Shown here one piece after another: positions 53,296 through 61,874 of a DNA stretch of 64,000 bases. The DNA comes from Amycolatopsis marina. GTDB lineage: Bacteria; Actinomycetota; Actinomycetes; Mycobacteriales; Pseudonocardiaceae. How positions within the stretch are numbered: position 1 is the stretch's first letter; each line of letters begins with the position of its first letter. The translations under genes and the position numbers were made by a program. The notes beneath the pieces are model-generated. The model had not been told where the DNA came from. It ran no database searches and worked only from the letters and a program-made list of their open reading frames with translations. The stretch covers positions 281,691 through 345,690 of the forward strand of contig NZ_FOKG01000006.1 of assembly GCF_900111885.1 (NCBI RefSeq), given 5' to 3'.

Positions 53296-54621
53296 GTGAG
53301 CACCGTGTCCCAGCCGAGCACGCAGCAGAACACCTGGACAGCGCCGGTGGCGGCCACACCGGTCGACGCGAGCATCCGGGTACCCGGGTCGAAGTCCATC
53401 ACCAACCGTGCCTTCGTTCTCGCGGCCCTCTCCGCGGGGCCGACACTGATCCGGGAGCCGCTGGACTCCCGTGACGCGCGCCTGATGCTCGACGCCCTCA
53501 CGGCGATGGGGGCCCGCTGCGAGCGGGTCGCTGAAGGCGTGCGCGTCCATCCGGTCACGACCGGTGCGGAGACGGCCGCGACACCAGGCGAGACGGTCGA
53601 GGTGGCGATGGGCAACGCGGGCACCGTCGCGCGGTTCACGCCCGCGCTGGCCGCGCTCGGCACACACGACGTCCGGTTCGACGGTGACGCGGCGATCCGG
53701 CGCAGGCCCGTCGGTCCGCTCCTGCGCGCGCTGGCCGAACTGGGGGCCGATATCGACGACGACGGCCGCGGAGCGCCACCGTTCATCGTGCACGGCCGCG
53801 GCGGGCTGCCCGGCGGCAGCGTGGAGCTGGACTCGTCGGCCTCCAGCCAGTTCCTCTCGGCCCTGCTGCTCGTCGCGCCCGCGACGGAACGGGGCGTCAC
53901 GGTCCGTCTGGTCGGCTCCGCGCCGCCGAGCGAGCCGCACATCGCGATGACCCTGGACATGCTCCGCCGGTTCGGGGCGAGGCCCGAGCGCTCCGGCACG
54001 GAGTTCCACGTGCCGCCCGCGCCGCTGTCCTGCCCGGACTACACGGTGGAGCCCGACCTCTCCACCGCGGCGCCGTTCGTCCTCGCCCCCCTGCTCGCCG
54101 GGGGCGCGGTGCGTGTCGCAGGATGGCCCGACGAGACCACCCAGCCGGGTGACTGGTTGCGCAGCCTCGTCGGTGAGCTCGGCGGCAGCGCCGTGCTCGA
54201 CGACGCGGGGCTCACCGTCACCGGAAGCGGCGCGGTTCGCGGCGCCGACCTGGATCTGCACGAGGTCGGCGAGCTGACTCCGGCCGTCGCCGCGGTGCTG
54301 TGCTTCGCCGACCGGCCGTCGGTCATCTCCGGTGTCGCGCACCTGCGTGGGCACGAGACCGACCGGCTCGCCGCGCTGGCCACCGAGTTGGGAGCACTGG
54401 GCGGAAACGTCACCGAGACCGAGGACGGGCTGCGCATCTCACCTGTGCCACTGCACTCCGGCACGTTCCGCACCTACGAGGACCACCGGCTGGTGATGAC
54501 GGGCGCGCTGCTGGGCCTGCGCGTGCCCGGGGTCGAGGTGGAGAACCCCGGCACGGTTGCCAAGACGTTCCCCGGCTTCGTCCCCGCATGGGAGCGGCTG
54601 GTCAACCGCCCGAGGGACTAG
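53296..54621 (+). CDS. aroA: 3-phosphoshikimate 1-carboxyvinyltransferase (EPSP synthase)
   Basis: A 441-residue enzyme of the shikimate pathway joining shikimate 3-phosphate and PEP. Motifs: VPGSKSITNRAFVLA at the N-terminus, MGNAGTVARF (PEP-binding loop), SSASSQFLSALLL, and HETDRLAALATEL/YEDHRLVMT near the C-terminus. GTG 53296 is preferred; GTG 53305 is an alternative. It sits on the plus strand between mctB and pyrG, unlike in mycobacteria, where aroA is elsewhere; it ends against mctB across the 22-base palindrome. Confidence 0.95.
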   Translation: MSTVSQPSTQQNTWTAPVAATPVDASIRVPGSKSITNRAFVLAALSAGPTLIREPLDSRDARLMLDALTAMGARCERVAEGVRVHPVTTGAETAATPGETVEVAMGNAGTVARFTPALAALGTHDVRFDGDAAIRRRPVGPLLRALAELGADIDDDGRGAPPFIVHGRGGLPGGSVELDSSASSQFLSALLLVAPATERGVTVRLVGSAPPSEPHIAMTLDMLRRFGARPERSGTEFHVPPAPLSCPDYTVEPDLSTAAPFVLAPLLAGGAVRVAGWPDETTQPGDWLRSLVGELGGSAVLDDAGLTVTGSGAVRGADLDLHEVGELTPAVAAVLCFADRPSVISGVAHLRGHETDRLAALATELGALGGNVTETEDGLRISPVPLHSGTFRTYEDHRLVMTGALLGLRVPGVEVENPGTVAKTFPGFVPAWERLVNRPRD

Positions 54622-54626
54622 TGCCT

Positions 54627-54648
54627 CGCACTTTCCCGGGAAAGTGCG
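54627..54648. terminator. 22-base palindrome between aroA and mctB
   Basis: A perfect 22-mer with arms CGCACTTTCCC and GGGAAAGTGCG, identical to the two perfect copies at 783-804 and 816-837. It starts six bases after the aroA stop and lies 20 bases behind the convergent mctB stop, so it is placed as a two-way terminator. Confidence 0.7.
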
Positions 54649-54667
54649 AGACCAGGGTGGGTGAGTT

Positions 54668-55615
54668 CTAGCTGCCTTCCTGGCGCACTCCGGGTGCGGG
54701 CCCCTGCGCGTTGCCCGCGACGCCGTAGCGTCCCGAGTTGCCCTCCAGCTGCTCGCGTAGCGCGAGCACGGTGGCCACCCGGCCCGCCGAGGAGTTCACA
54801 TTGTCCACGGTGGACAGGATGGACGTGGCCGCGGTGTCGGCACGCACCACACCGATGGGCCCGGCCCCGTTCGCCGCGCCGGGCACACCGGCGAGCACCG
54901 TCCCCGCACCGGAGCGGTCCAACTGGGTAGCGAAGCGGCCCAGTGTCGACGCACGGTCACCCGCGCCGTTCCCGGTCTCCTCACCGCCGGTGAGGACCAC
55001 TGCAAGCTGAGCGGGCCGCACATCCTGCGCCGGCTTGATGAAGCCGCCATCGGCCAGTCCGCTCAACGCGGCCGCCAGTTCGTCCGGGGTGGACTGCGGT
55101 TTCGCGGAGTCCTTGTCCAGCAGGAGGACGGAACCCGCCAGCGCACCCGCGAGCGTGCCCGGGTCGCCTGCCGTCGGGAACTGCGCACCGGCAGGCTGCA
55201 ACCGGGTCGCGACCTCGCGCAGCTGATCCGCCCGATCGGGATCGTTGAACGCCGCCGTCAGCTGGACCTCGCCCGAGACCGACCCTCCGGCCGCACCGAT
55301 CAGTTGCTTGACCGCGTCCCGGTCGGCGGGCGCGGCGTCCTCCGTGGTCACCAACATCACCGAGCGCTTGTCGAGGGTGCCCGCGACCACCTTCGGCCCG
55401 ACCGAACCGGCGAAGGCGTCGGCGTCACCGAGACGCGCGGTCAACTCGTTGCGTTCGGCCTCCAGATCGGACACCTGGCTCGCGAGCTGGCTCTTCTCGC
55501 TGGACAGTCCCGAAAGCAGGGAACCGTTGAGAGCCGTGGAGCCGAGGACGACCCCGATCGCGAGGGCGAGGAACGCGGCCGCGATGGAAACGATGTGGTA
55601 GCGCAGTGAAATCAC
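54668..55615 (-). CDS. mctB: MctB/SteB-like copper transport protein (DUF3186)
   Basis: A 315-residue protein of the Rv1698 family. One N-terminal membrane helix (YHIVSIAAAFLALAIGVVLG) is followed by a short coiled coil (LSSEKSQLASQVSDLEAERN) and a large soluble domain presumably outside the membrane. Rv1698 is linked to copper efflux; its corynebacterial relative SteB pairs with SteA in cell division. GTG 55615 overlaps the steA stop by four bases, fixing the start and supporting the SteA-SteB pairing. Confidence 0.9.
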   Translation of the reverse strand: MISLRYHIVSIAAAFLALAIGVVLGSTALNGSLLSGLSSEKSQLASQVSDLEAERNELTARLGDADAFAGSVGPKVVAGTLDKRSVMLVTTEDAAPADRDAVKQLIGAAGGSVSGEVQLTAAFNDPDRADQLREVATRLQPAGAQFPTAGDPGTLAGALAGSVLLLDKDSAKPQSTPDELAAALSGLADGGFIKPAQDVRPAQLAVVLTGGEETGNGAGDRASTLGRFATQLDRSGAGTVLAGVPGAANGAGPIGVVRADTAATSILSTVDNVNSSAGRVATVLALREQLEGNSGRYGVAGNAQGPAPGVRQEGS

Positions 55616-56796
55616 GTGAAGAGCCCCTTGACCCAACTGGTGAAAGAGTTCCAGGTGTCCTCGGCCCAGCCGACGTACACGCTGCCGACGTCGGAGACGA
55701 GCAGCGCGGCCGCGACCACGACGAGGGTGGCCAGGACCAGCAGCATGATCGCGCCGATGGATACCCGGCTGCGGTGCAGTGTCGCCACCGCCCTGCCGTC
55801 GACGAGCTTGGTTCCCAGTTTCAGACGGGTGAGGAAGGTCGAGGGATTCGACCCGGACCTGCCGTGATCCAGGAACTCCTGCAGTGTCGCCTGGAAGCCG
55901 ACCGTCACCACGAGCGCGGCGTCATGCGCGTCGGCGATCAGCAGTGCCAGGTCCTCGGAGTTGCCGGACGCGGGGAACGTGACCGCGCCGATTCCGAGGT
56001 CCTGAATCCGCGCCACCCCAGGCGCGTAGCCGTCCGGCTGGGCGGGAACCACGACCTCTCCCCCGGATTTCAGGGTCTCTGCCTGAATGCCGAGCGGGTC
56101 GCCCACGATGATGTCGGGCACGTAGCCCGCCGCGAGCAGGGCGTCGGCCCCGGCGTCCACGCCGACCAGGACCGGCCGGTGCTCGCCGACGTACTTCTTC
56201 AGTTCGCGCAGGTCCTCGAGGTGGCCTTTGCCCGACGCGACGACCAGCACATGGCGGTCCCGGATCGGGACCCTGACCTCGGGCACGCCGACTCCGTCGA
56301 GAATGAGCGTGCGTTCCCTGCGAAGGAACTCGATGGTGTTCGCGGAGAAGGCCTCGAGCTGGGTCGACATCCCGGCCTTGGCTTCGACCATCTGGTCCGC
56401 GACGCTCTCCGGCGTCTGCACGGTGCCCGAGGCGACCTGACGGTCCCCGACGTAGACGGCGCCTTCGTGCACTCGCAGCCTGTTGCCGTCCTTGACGCTG
56501 CGCATGACGTCGCCACCGACGCAGTCGATGAGCGGAACACCCGCGCTGACGAGGATCTCCGGCCCCAGATTCGGATATCTGCCGGAGATCGAAGGGGAGG
56601 CGTTGACCACGGCGGCGACCTCGGCGCCGACCAGTGCGTCAGCGGTCGAGCGGTCCAGGTCGACCTGGTCGAGCACGACGATGTCGCCGGGTCCGACCCT
56701 GCGCAGCAGTTCGCGGGTACGCCGATCGACACGAGCGACACCGGTGATCCCGGGCAGCGTCTCGTTGTTCCGCGTGAGCAGGCCGGTGAGCTTCAT
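55612..56796 (-). CDS. steA: SteA-like cytokinetic protein
   Basis: A 394-residue protein of the Rv1697 family with a thiamine-pyrophosphokinase-like domain (VLVGVDAGADALLAAGYVPDIIVGD) and one C-terminal membrane helix (IGAIMLLVLATLVVVAAALL). In Corynebacterium SteA and SteB localise to the septum and recruit the peptidoglycan hydrolase RipA. ATG 56796 starts the conserved MKLTGLLTRNNETLPG. It is 76 bases after recN and coupled to mctB. Confidence 0.9.
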   Translation of the reverse strand: MKLTGLLTRNNETLPGITGVARVDRRTRELLRRVGPGDIVVLDQVDLDRSTADALVGAEVAAVVNASPSISGRYPNLGPEILVSAGVPLIDCVGGDVMRSVKDGNRLRVHEGAVYVGDRQVASGTVQTPESVADQMVEAKAGMSTQLEAFSANTIEFLRRERTLILDGVGVPEVRVPIRDRHVLVVASGKGHLEDLRELKKYVGEHRPVLVGVDAGADALLAAGYVPDIIVGDPLGIQAETLKSGGEVVVPAQPDGYAPGVARIQDLGIGAVTFPASGNSEDLALLIADAHDAALVVTVGFQATLQEFLDHGRSGSNPSTFLTRLKLGTKLVDGRAVATLHRSRVSIGAIMLLVLATLVVVAAALLVSDVGSVYVGWAEDTWNSFTSWVKGLFT

Positions 56797-56872
56797 GAGA
56801 TCGATGGTGACAAATGGACACCCGCTGACGCGTCCGCCACGCCGAAGCGAACCGGGTTCTATTCCGGGTGAG

Positions 56873-58693
56873 TCAGGTGGCGTCGCGGCCGCGAACTCGC
56901 TTCTTACCGCCCTTGCCGGACCGGCCACCCGCGCCGGACCGGCCGTTTGCGGACTTGTCCGCCTCGGCCGAGGCCAGCAGTTCCTCGGCGTGGGCCCTGC
57001 CGGTCTCCGTGCCGTCCATCCCCGCCAGCATCCTGGCGAGTTCGAGGACGCGTTCCGACTGGGCCAGCACGGTGACCCCGCTCCGGGTGATGCCCTCCGC
57101 CGTGCCCTTGTCCACGACCAGGTGGCGGTCGGCGAACGCCGCGACCTGCGGCAGGTGGGTGACGACGAGGACCTGGTGACTGCGGGCGAGCCGGGCGAGC
57201 CGCCTGCCGATCTCCACCGCGGCCCTGCCCCCGACCCCCGCGTCGACCTCGTCGAACACCAGGGTCTGCACGGTGTCGGCATGCGCGAGGACGACCTCGA
57301 TCGCCAGCATCACCCTGGAGAGTTCACCGCCGGACGCGGCCTTGTGCACGGGCAGGGCGGGCGCCCCCGAGTGCGCGCGGAGCAGCAGCTCCACCTCGTC
57401 CACGCCGTCCGGGCCCGCGTGCACCAGCTCGCCTTCGACGGGGAGGGCATAATGGTCGCCTTCGTCCGCGGGCCGGGACCGGACGGTCACGTCGATCTCG
57501 GCCTGTCCCATCGCGAGGCCTGCCAGCTCCGCGGTGATCGCTCCGGCGAGCTCGGCCGCCGCCCGCACGCGCGCCTCGGACACCCGCGTGGCGTGCGTGG
57601 CCAGAGTGGTCGCGAGCTGGTCTCTGCGGGCGGCGAGTTCGGCGAGAGCCTCCTCGGACGTGTCCATGGTGGACAGCCGCTGACGCGCGTCCTCGGCCCA
57701 CGCGAGGACACCGTCCACATCGGCCGCGTACTTGCGGGTGAGCTTCTTCAGCTCCGCCTGCCGGGCCAGCACCTGCTGCAGTCGTTCCGGATCGGCGTCG
57801 AGTCCCTCGAGGTAGTTCCCCAGCTCCACGCCCACCTCGGAGATCAGCACCGCGGCCTCGGCGAGACGGGGTTCGAGATCCCGCAGCACCTGGTCCTCGG
57901 CGACGCCGAGCCTGCGCCTGGCTTCGCCGATCAGACCGAGTGCTCCGGGGGCGTCCGGGTCGCCCTCGGCCGCTCCCGAGACGGCGAGTTGCGCGGCACC
58001 TGCCGACGCCCGCAGCTCGTCCACCGCGGCGAGGCGTTTGATCTGCTCGGTGAGTTCGGCGTCCTCCCCCGCGACCGGCTCCACCGCCTCGATCTCGCCG
58101 AGACCGTGGCGCAGCAGGTCCGCCTGCTGCGCCAGCTCCCTGGAACGGTTGGCGCGCTCGGCGAGTTCGGCGACGACCGTCTGCCACTCGGCGCGGACCT
58201 CCCGGTACTCGGACAGCGGGGTGGCCACCGCGTCTCCGGCGAACCGGTCGATGACCGCCCGCTGCTCGGCGGGGCGCATCAGCCGGAGCTGGTCGTTCTG
58301 GCCGTGCACCGCCAGCAGTTGCTCAGCGAGGTCGGCGAGGACACCGACGGGTACCGACCTGCCGCCGAGGTGCGCCCTTGAGCGTCCGTCGGAGCCGACG
58401 GAGCGCAGGGCGATCACGCCACCGTCCTCGTCGATGTCCGCACCGGCTCCGGAGATGATGTCGGTGGCCTGTTCACCGGTGACTCGCTCGAAGCGGCCCT
58501 CGACGACGGCCTTGGGCGACCCCACCCGGACCTTCGAGGCCTCGGACCGGCCACCGGAGAGCAGGTGCAGCCCGCTCACCACCATGGTTTTGCCCGCACC
58601 GGTCTCCCCGGTGACCACGGTGAATCCCGGGTGCAGTTCGAGCAGGGCGTCCTCGATGACTCCGAGGCCCTGGATGCGCATCTCGGCCAGCAC
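56873..58693 (-). CDS. recN: DNA repair protein RecN
   Basis: A 606-residue SMC-like ATPase acting early in double-strand break repair. Walker A is GETGAGKTMVV, the signature ASGGELSRVMLAI and Walker B LVFDEVDAGVGG lie in the C-terminal part, with a long coiled coil between (about residues 160-370). The C-terminal 30 residues are basic and Gly-rich. GTG 58693 precedes MRIQGLGVI by four residues; ATG 58681 is an alternative. Part of the tlyA-ppnK-recN-steA-mctB run. Confidence 0.94.
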   Translation of the reverse strand: MLAEMRIQGLGVIEDALLELHPGFTVVTGETGAGKTMVVSGLHLLSGGRSEASKVRVGSPKAVVEGRFERVTGEQATDIISGAGADIDEDGGVIALRSVGSDGRSRAHLGGRSVPVGVLADLAEQLLAVHGQNDQLRLMRPAEQRAVIDRFAGDAVATPLSEYREVRAEWQTVVAELAERANRSRELAQQADLLRHGLGEIEAVEPVAGEDAELTEQIKRLAAVDELRASAGAAQLAVSGAAEGDPDAPGALGLIGEARRRLGVAEDQVLRDLEPRLAEAAVLISEVGVELGNYLEGLDADPERLQQVLARQAELKKLTRKYAADVDGVLAWAEDARQRLSTMDTSEEALAELAARRDQLATTLATHATRVSEARVRAAAELAGAITAELAGLAMGQAEIDVTVRSRPADEGDHYALPVEGELVHAGPDGVDEVELLLRAHSGAPALPVHKAASGGELSRVMLAIEVVLAHADTVQTLVFDEVDAGVGGRAAVEIGRRLARLARSHQVLVVTHLPQVAAFADRHLVVDKGTAEGITRSGVTVLAQSERVLELARMLAGMDGTETGRAHAEELLASAEADKSANGRSGAGGRSGKGGKKRVRGRDAT

Positions 58694-58761
58694 GGCCCCA
58701 ACCGTAGTGCCTGTCACCGACAGCGTGCGCCTCCACCGGAAGTTTCTCGCCGATCGCGTCG

Positions 58762-59793
58762 CTACCGCATCCGCGCGTGGCGCTCCCGCCAGCCCTTCAC
58801 CGGCAGGGCGAACTTGTGCACCAGGCGATCGGTGAAGGGACCGTCCCGCAGCCGAGCCAGGCGGACCGGCACCTGCCCGCTCACCACCTGCACCACCGCG
58901 CCGCGGGGCAGTTCGAGGTGCCGGAGGCCGTCGCAGGTCAGGACCGCGGGCAGGCCGTCGGGGTCCACCTCGACGGTGATCACCGAGTCCCTGGACACCA
59001 CCAGCGGCCGGGAGAACATGGCGTGCGCGTTGCTCGGCACGACGAGCAACGCCTCCACCTCGGGCCAGATCACCGGCCCTCCCGCGGAGAACGCGTAGGC
59101 CGTGGAGCCGGTGGGCGTCGCGCACAGCACGCCGTCACAGCCGAAGGAGGAGACGGGCCGCCCGTCGACCGCGATCAGCGCGTCCAGGATTCGCTCGCGG
59201 GAGCACTTCTCCACGCTGGCCTCGTTGAGCGCCCAGGTACGGGCGATCTCACGGCCCTCGGCATGGACTGTGACGTCGACCGTCATCCGCTCCTCGACGC
59301 GGTACCTGCGTTCCACCACCCGCTGCACGGTCTCGGTGAGCGCGTCGGAGTCGGCTTCGGTGAGGAACCCGACCCGCCCGAGGTTGACCCCCAGCAGCGC
59401 GACACCGGCAGGCCGCGCCAGCTCCGCCGCCCGCAGCAACGTGCCGTCCCCGCCGAGAACGAGCACGAGCTCGGTGCCCGCGGCGGGATCCTGTCCCGGT
59501 GCGACCACGGTGCAGGCGGCACCGCCACCGTCCGGGCCGAGCAGGTCCCGCACGTCGGAGTCCACGACGCGCAGCCGGATGCCCGCCGCCGCGAGGCGCG
59601 CCGCGACCTCCCGCGCCGCGGGCCTGGTCGCGTCCCGGTCCGGGTGCACGACGAGCAGGATCTCCCTGGCCGGGACGACGCCGTTGCCACCGCCCGGGCT
59701 GCTTTCGCCGACACTGTGCGATTGAGTGTCTGCCTGAGAACTCGAATCACCACGACCACGCGAACCAAAGTTCTCCTGCGCCCGCTGACTCAC
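58762..59793 (-). CDS. ppnK: NAD kinase
   Basis: A 343-residue enzyme that phosphorylates NAD to NADP. The GGDGT motif is in VLVLGGDGTLLRAAE, followed by GVNLGRVGFLTEAD and the ALNEASVEK and CDGVLCATPTGSTAYAFSAGG motifs. About 40 Ser/Gly-rich residues precede the core. The GTG start overlaps the tlyA stop by four bases. Synteny with Rv1695 is exact. Confidence 0.94.
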   Translation of the reverse strand: MSQRAQENFGSRGRGDSSSQADTQSHSVGESSPGGGNGVVPAREILLVVHPDRDATRPAAREVAARLAAAGIRLRVVDSDVRDLLGPDGGGAACTVVAPGQDPAAGTELVLVLGGDGTLLRAAELARPAGVALLGVNLGRVGFLTEADSDALTETVQRVVERRYRVEERMTVDVTVHAEGREIARTWALNEASVEKCSRERILDALIAVDGRPVSSFGCDGVLCATPTGSTAYAFSAGGPVIWPEVEALLVVPSNAHAMFSRPLVVSRDSVITVEVDPDGLPAVLTCDGLRHLELPRGAVVQVVSGQVPVRLARLRDGPFTDRLVHKFALPVKGWRERHARMR

Positions 59794-60608
59794 GAAGGAC
59801 CCTCCCGGACCGCGGTACGAACAAGGCGTTCGACCTCATCGGCGCCTGCCTGCCGCTCCGATGAGCGGGACAGCCAGGCGAAGTACTCCACATTGCCGGA
59901 GGGGCCCGGCAGCGGACTGGCGACGACGCCCCTGGGGCGCAGACCGAGGCCGGTCGCGGACGTGAGCACGTCACGCACGGCGGCCACGCGCAGTTCCGGA
60001 TCCCGGACGACCCCACCGCTGCCCAGCCGGTCCTTGCCGACCTCGAACTGTGGCTTCACCATGGGGACCAGGTCGGCGCCAGCATCCGCGCAGGCCGCCA
60101 GCGCGGGCAGCACCAGCCGCAGGGAGATGAACGAGAGGTCCGCGACGACGAGGTCGACGGGGCCACCGATCTGCTCGACGGTCAGGGCGCGGACGTTGGT
60201 CTTGTCCAGCACCACGACACGGTCGTCGGTGCGCAGCCGCCAGTCCAGCAGCCCTCGGCCAACGTCGGCCGCGACGACGGTGGCCGCACCCGCGCGCAGC
60301 AACACGTCGGTGAAGCCCCCGGTCGACGCGCCCGCGTCCAGGCAACGCCGTCCCGTCACGGTGAGCCCTTCCGGCTCGAACGCGGCAAGGGCACCGAGAA
60401 GTTTGTGCGCTCCGCGGGACGCCCAGCCCGGGTCGTCGGTGTCCTTCACGACGATCGCTTCGCCGGGGTCGACGCCGGTCGCGGGCTTGCTCGCGGCCAT
60501 GCCGCGCACGGTCACCTTGCCCTCGCCGATCAGCTCGCTGGCGTGGTCCCTGGAACGCGCGAGGCCCCGGCGCACCAGTTCCGCGTCGAGGCGCGCCTTG
60601 CGCGGCAC
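59790..60608 (-). CDS. tlyA: TlyA-family rRNA 2'-O-methyltransferase
   Basis: A 272-residue S4-FtsJ protein. The S4 domain (ARLDAELVRRGLARSRDHA) is followed by the SAM site DAGASTGGFTDVLL and the catalytic region VVADLSFISL and MVKPQFEVGK. In mycobacteria TlyA methylates C1409 of 16S and C1920 of 23S rRNA, and its loss gives capreomycin/viomycin resistance. GTG 60608 is used, five bases after the stop of the small upstream gene; AAGG precedes it. Confidence 0.93.
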   Translation of the reverse strand: MPRKARLDAELVRRGLARSRDHASELIGEGKVTVRGMAASKPATGVDPGEAIVVKDTDDPGWASRGAHKLLGALAAFEPEGLTVTGRRCLDAGASTGGFTDVLLRAGAATVVAADVGRGLLDWRLRTDDRVVVLDKTNVRALTVEQIGGPVDLVVADLSFISLRLVLPALAACADAGADLVPMVKPQFEVGKDRLGSGGVVRDPELRVAAVRDVLTSATGLGLRPRGVVASPLPGPSGNVEYFAWLSRSSERQAGADEVERLVRTAVREGPS

Positions 60609-60612
60609 GAGA

Positions 60613-60849
60613 TCAGACCTTGTCGATACTGGACAGTGCCACGGTGAGTTCCGTGTGCACCGCGTCGAACCGCTCCACATGCTCGGCGAGTGGAACGTCG
60701 CGCAGGTCGTCGAGTGCCGCCACCGCGTCGTCGATCCCGGCTCGGGGATCGATGTCCTGCGGCTCATCCTGCCGGGCCTGCGCGGGGGGCGGTCCTGGAA
60801 CCGGCCGCGGCGCCGAGCCCGGCACGTCGCTGTCGCTGTGTTCGTGCAC
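60613..60849 (-). CDS. Small conserved protein (Rv1693 position)
   Basis: A 78-residue protein of unknown function, Pro-rich at the N-terminus and helical at the C-terminus (IDDAVAALDDLRDVPLAEHV, quoted once). Homologous small proteins occupy this place between the HAD phosphatase and tlyA in many actinobacteria. Five bases separate its stop from the tlyA start, so co-translation is likely. Confidence 0.7.
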   Translation of the reverse strand: MHEHSDSDVPGSAPRPVPGPPPAQARQDEPQDIDPRAGIDDAVAALDDLRDVPLAEHVERFDAVHTELTVALSSIDKV

Positions 60850-60866
60850 CCCTCAACGCTAACGGA

Positions 60867-61874
60867 TCAGGTCAGTCCCAGGTCGTCCAGTGCACCGCGC
60901 GCGTCGTCGCCCTCCGGAACCAGCCTGTGCGTCCCGTGCCGCCAGGCCGCGTCGCACACCGCCCGCAAGAGGTCGAGACGGTCGCCCACACCGTCGCTTT
61001 CGGTGACAGCGGTGACACGGAGGGTGTCACCTTCTGCGCGGATCCGCCAGCCCGGCCTGGGGCCGATCTCCAGTTCGCCCGCCCGGCCGGTCACTGCGGA
61101 GAGGTGCTCGGCGAGGTACCGCGGTCGCAGGCCCTCGGCCGCGGTCAGCAGGGTGCGGGGCGTGGCGACGCCGGAGAGCACGGCCAGCGCGTCGAGCCCC
61201 GCGGCGGACGCGCCGGCGATATCGGTGTCCAGCCGGTCACCGACGACGAGCGCGGAGGTGGCCCGGACCGCGGTGGCCGCCGCGGTGAACAGCGGCGCCT
61301 CCGGCTTGCCCGCCACCACCGGTTCGGCGTCGGTCGCGGTGCGCAGCGCGGCGACCATGGAGCCGTTGCCGGGCAGCTGCCCTCGTTCGGTGGGCAGCGT
61401 GGCGTCCACGTTGCAGGCCACCCACAGCACCCCGGCGCGGATGGCGAGGCACGCCTCGGCCAGGTCCGCCCAGGTGGTGTCCGGCGAGTGTCCCTGCACG
61501 ACGGCCGCGACATCATCGGCCATCTTCCGGACGGGTGCCAGCCCGAGAGCCTCGACCTCGGCGGCCAGTGCGCCGGTCCCGACGACCAGCACTCTCGAGC
61601 CCGCCCGCAGCCGTTCGGCCAGAACCGCGGCGGCCGCCTGGGAACTGGTACTGACCTCTCCCGGTTCGGCAGCGACACCGAGCGAGCGAAGGTGCTCGGC
61701 CACCGATTCCGGCGCCTTCGAGGCGTTGTTCGTGACGAACCGGACGGGGACACCCGCCCTGCGCACCTCGGCTACGGCCTCCGGAGCACCCGGAATCACC
61801 CTCGCCCCGTGATAGACGGTTCCGTCCAGGTCAAGCAGGACCGCATCGTGCCGGGCGAGGAGTGCCTCACTCAT
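60867..61874 (-). CDS. HAD phosphatase (glycerol 3-phosphate phosphatase type)
   Basis: A 335-residue HAD-IIA hydrolase. Motif I is LLDLDGTVYHG, motif II VRFVTNNASKAP, and motif IV VGDRLDTDIAGA; the cap region lies between. The mycobacterial counterpart Rv1692 is described as a glycerol 3-phosphate phosphatase in lipid recycling. A C-terminal GNAT-like remnant of about 80 residues follows, as in that protein. ATG 61874 overlaps the end of the TPR gene. Confidence 0.88.
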   Translation of the reverse strand: MSEALLARHDAVLLDLDGTVYHGARVIPGAPEAVAEVRRAGVPVRFVTNNASKAPESVAEHLRSLGVAAEPGEVSTSSQAAAAVLAERLRAGSRVLVVGTGALAAEVEALGLAPVRKMADDVAAVVQGHSPDTTWADLAEACLAIRAGVLWVACNVDATLPTERGQLPGNGSMVAALRTATDAEPVVAGKPEAPLFTAAATAVRATSALVVGDRLDTDIAGASAAGLDALAVLSGVATPRTLLTAAEGLRPRYLAEHLSAVTGRAGELEIGPRPGWRIRAEGDTLRVTAVTESDGVGDRLDLLRAVCDAAWRHGTHRLVPEGDDARGALDDLGLT

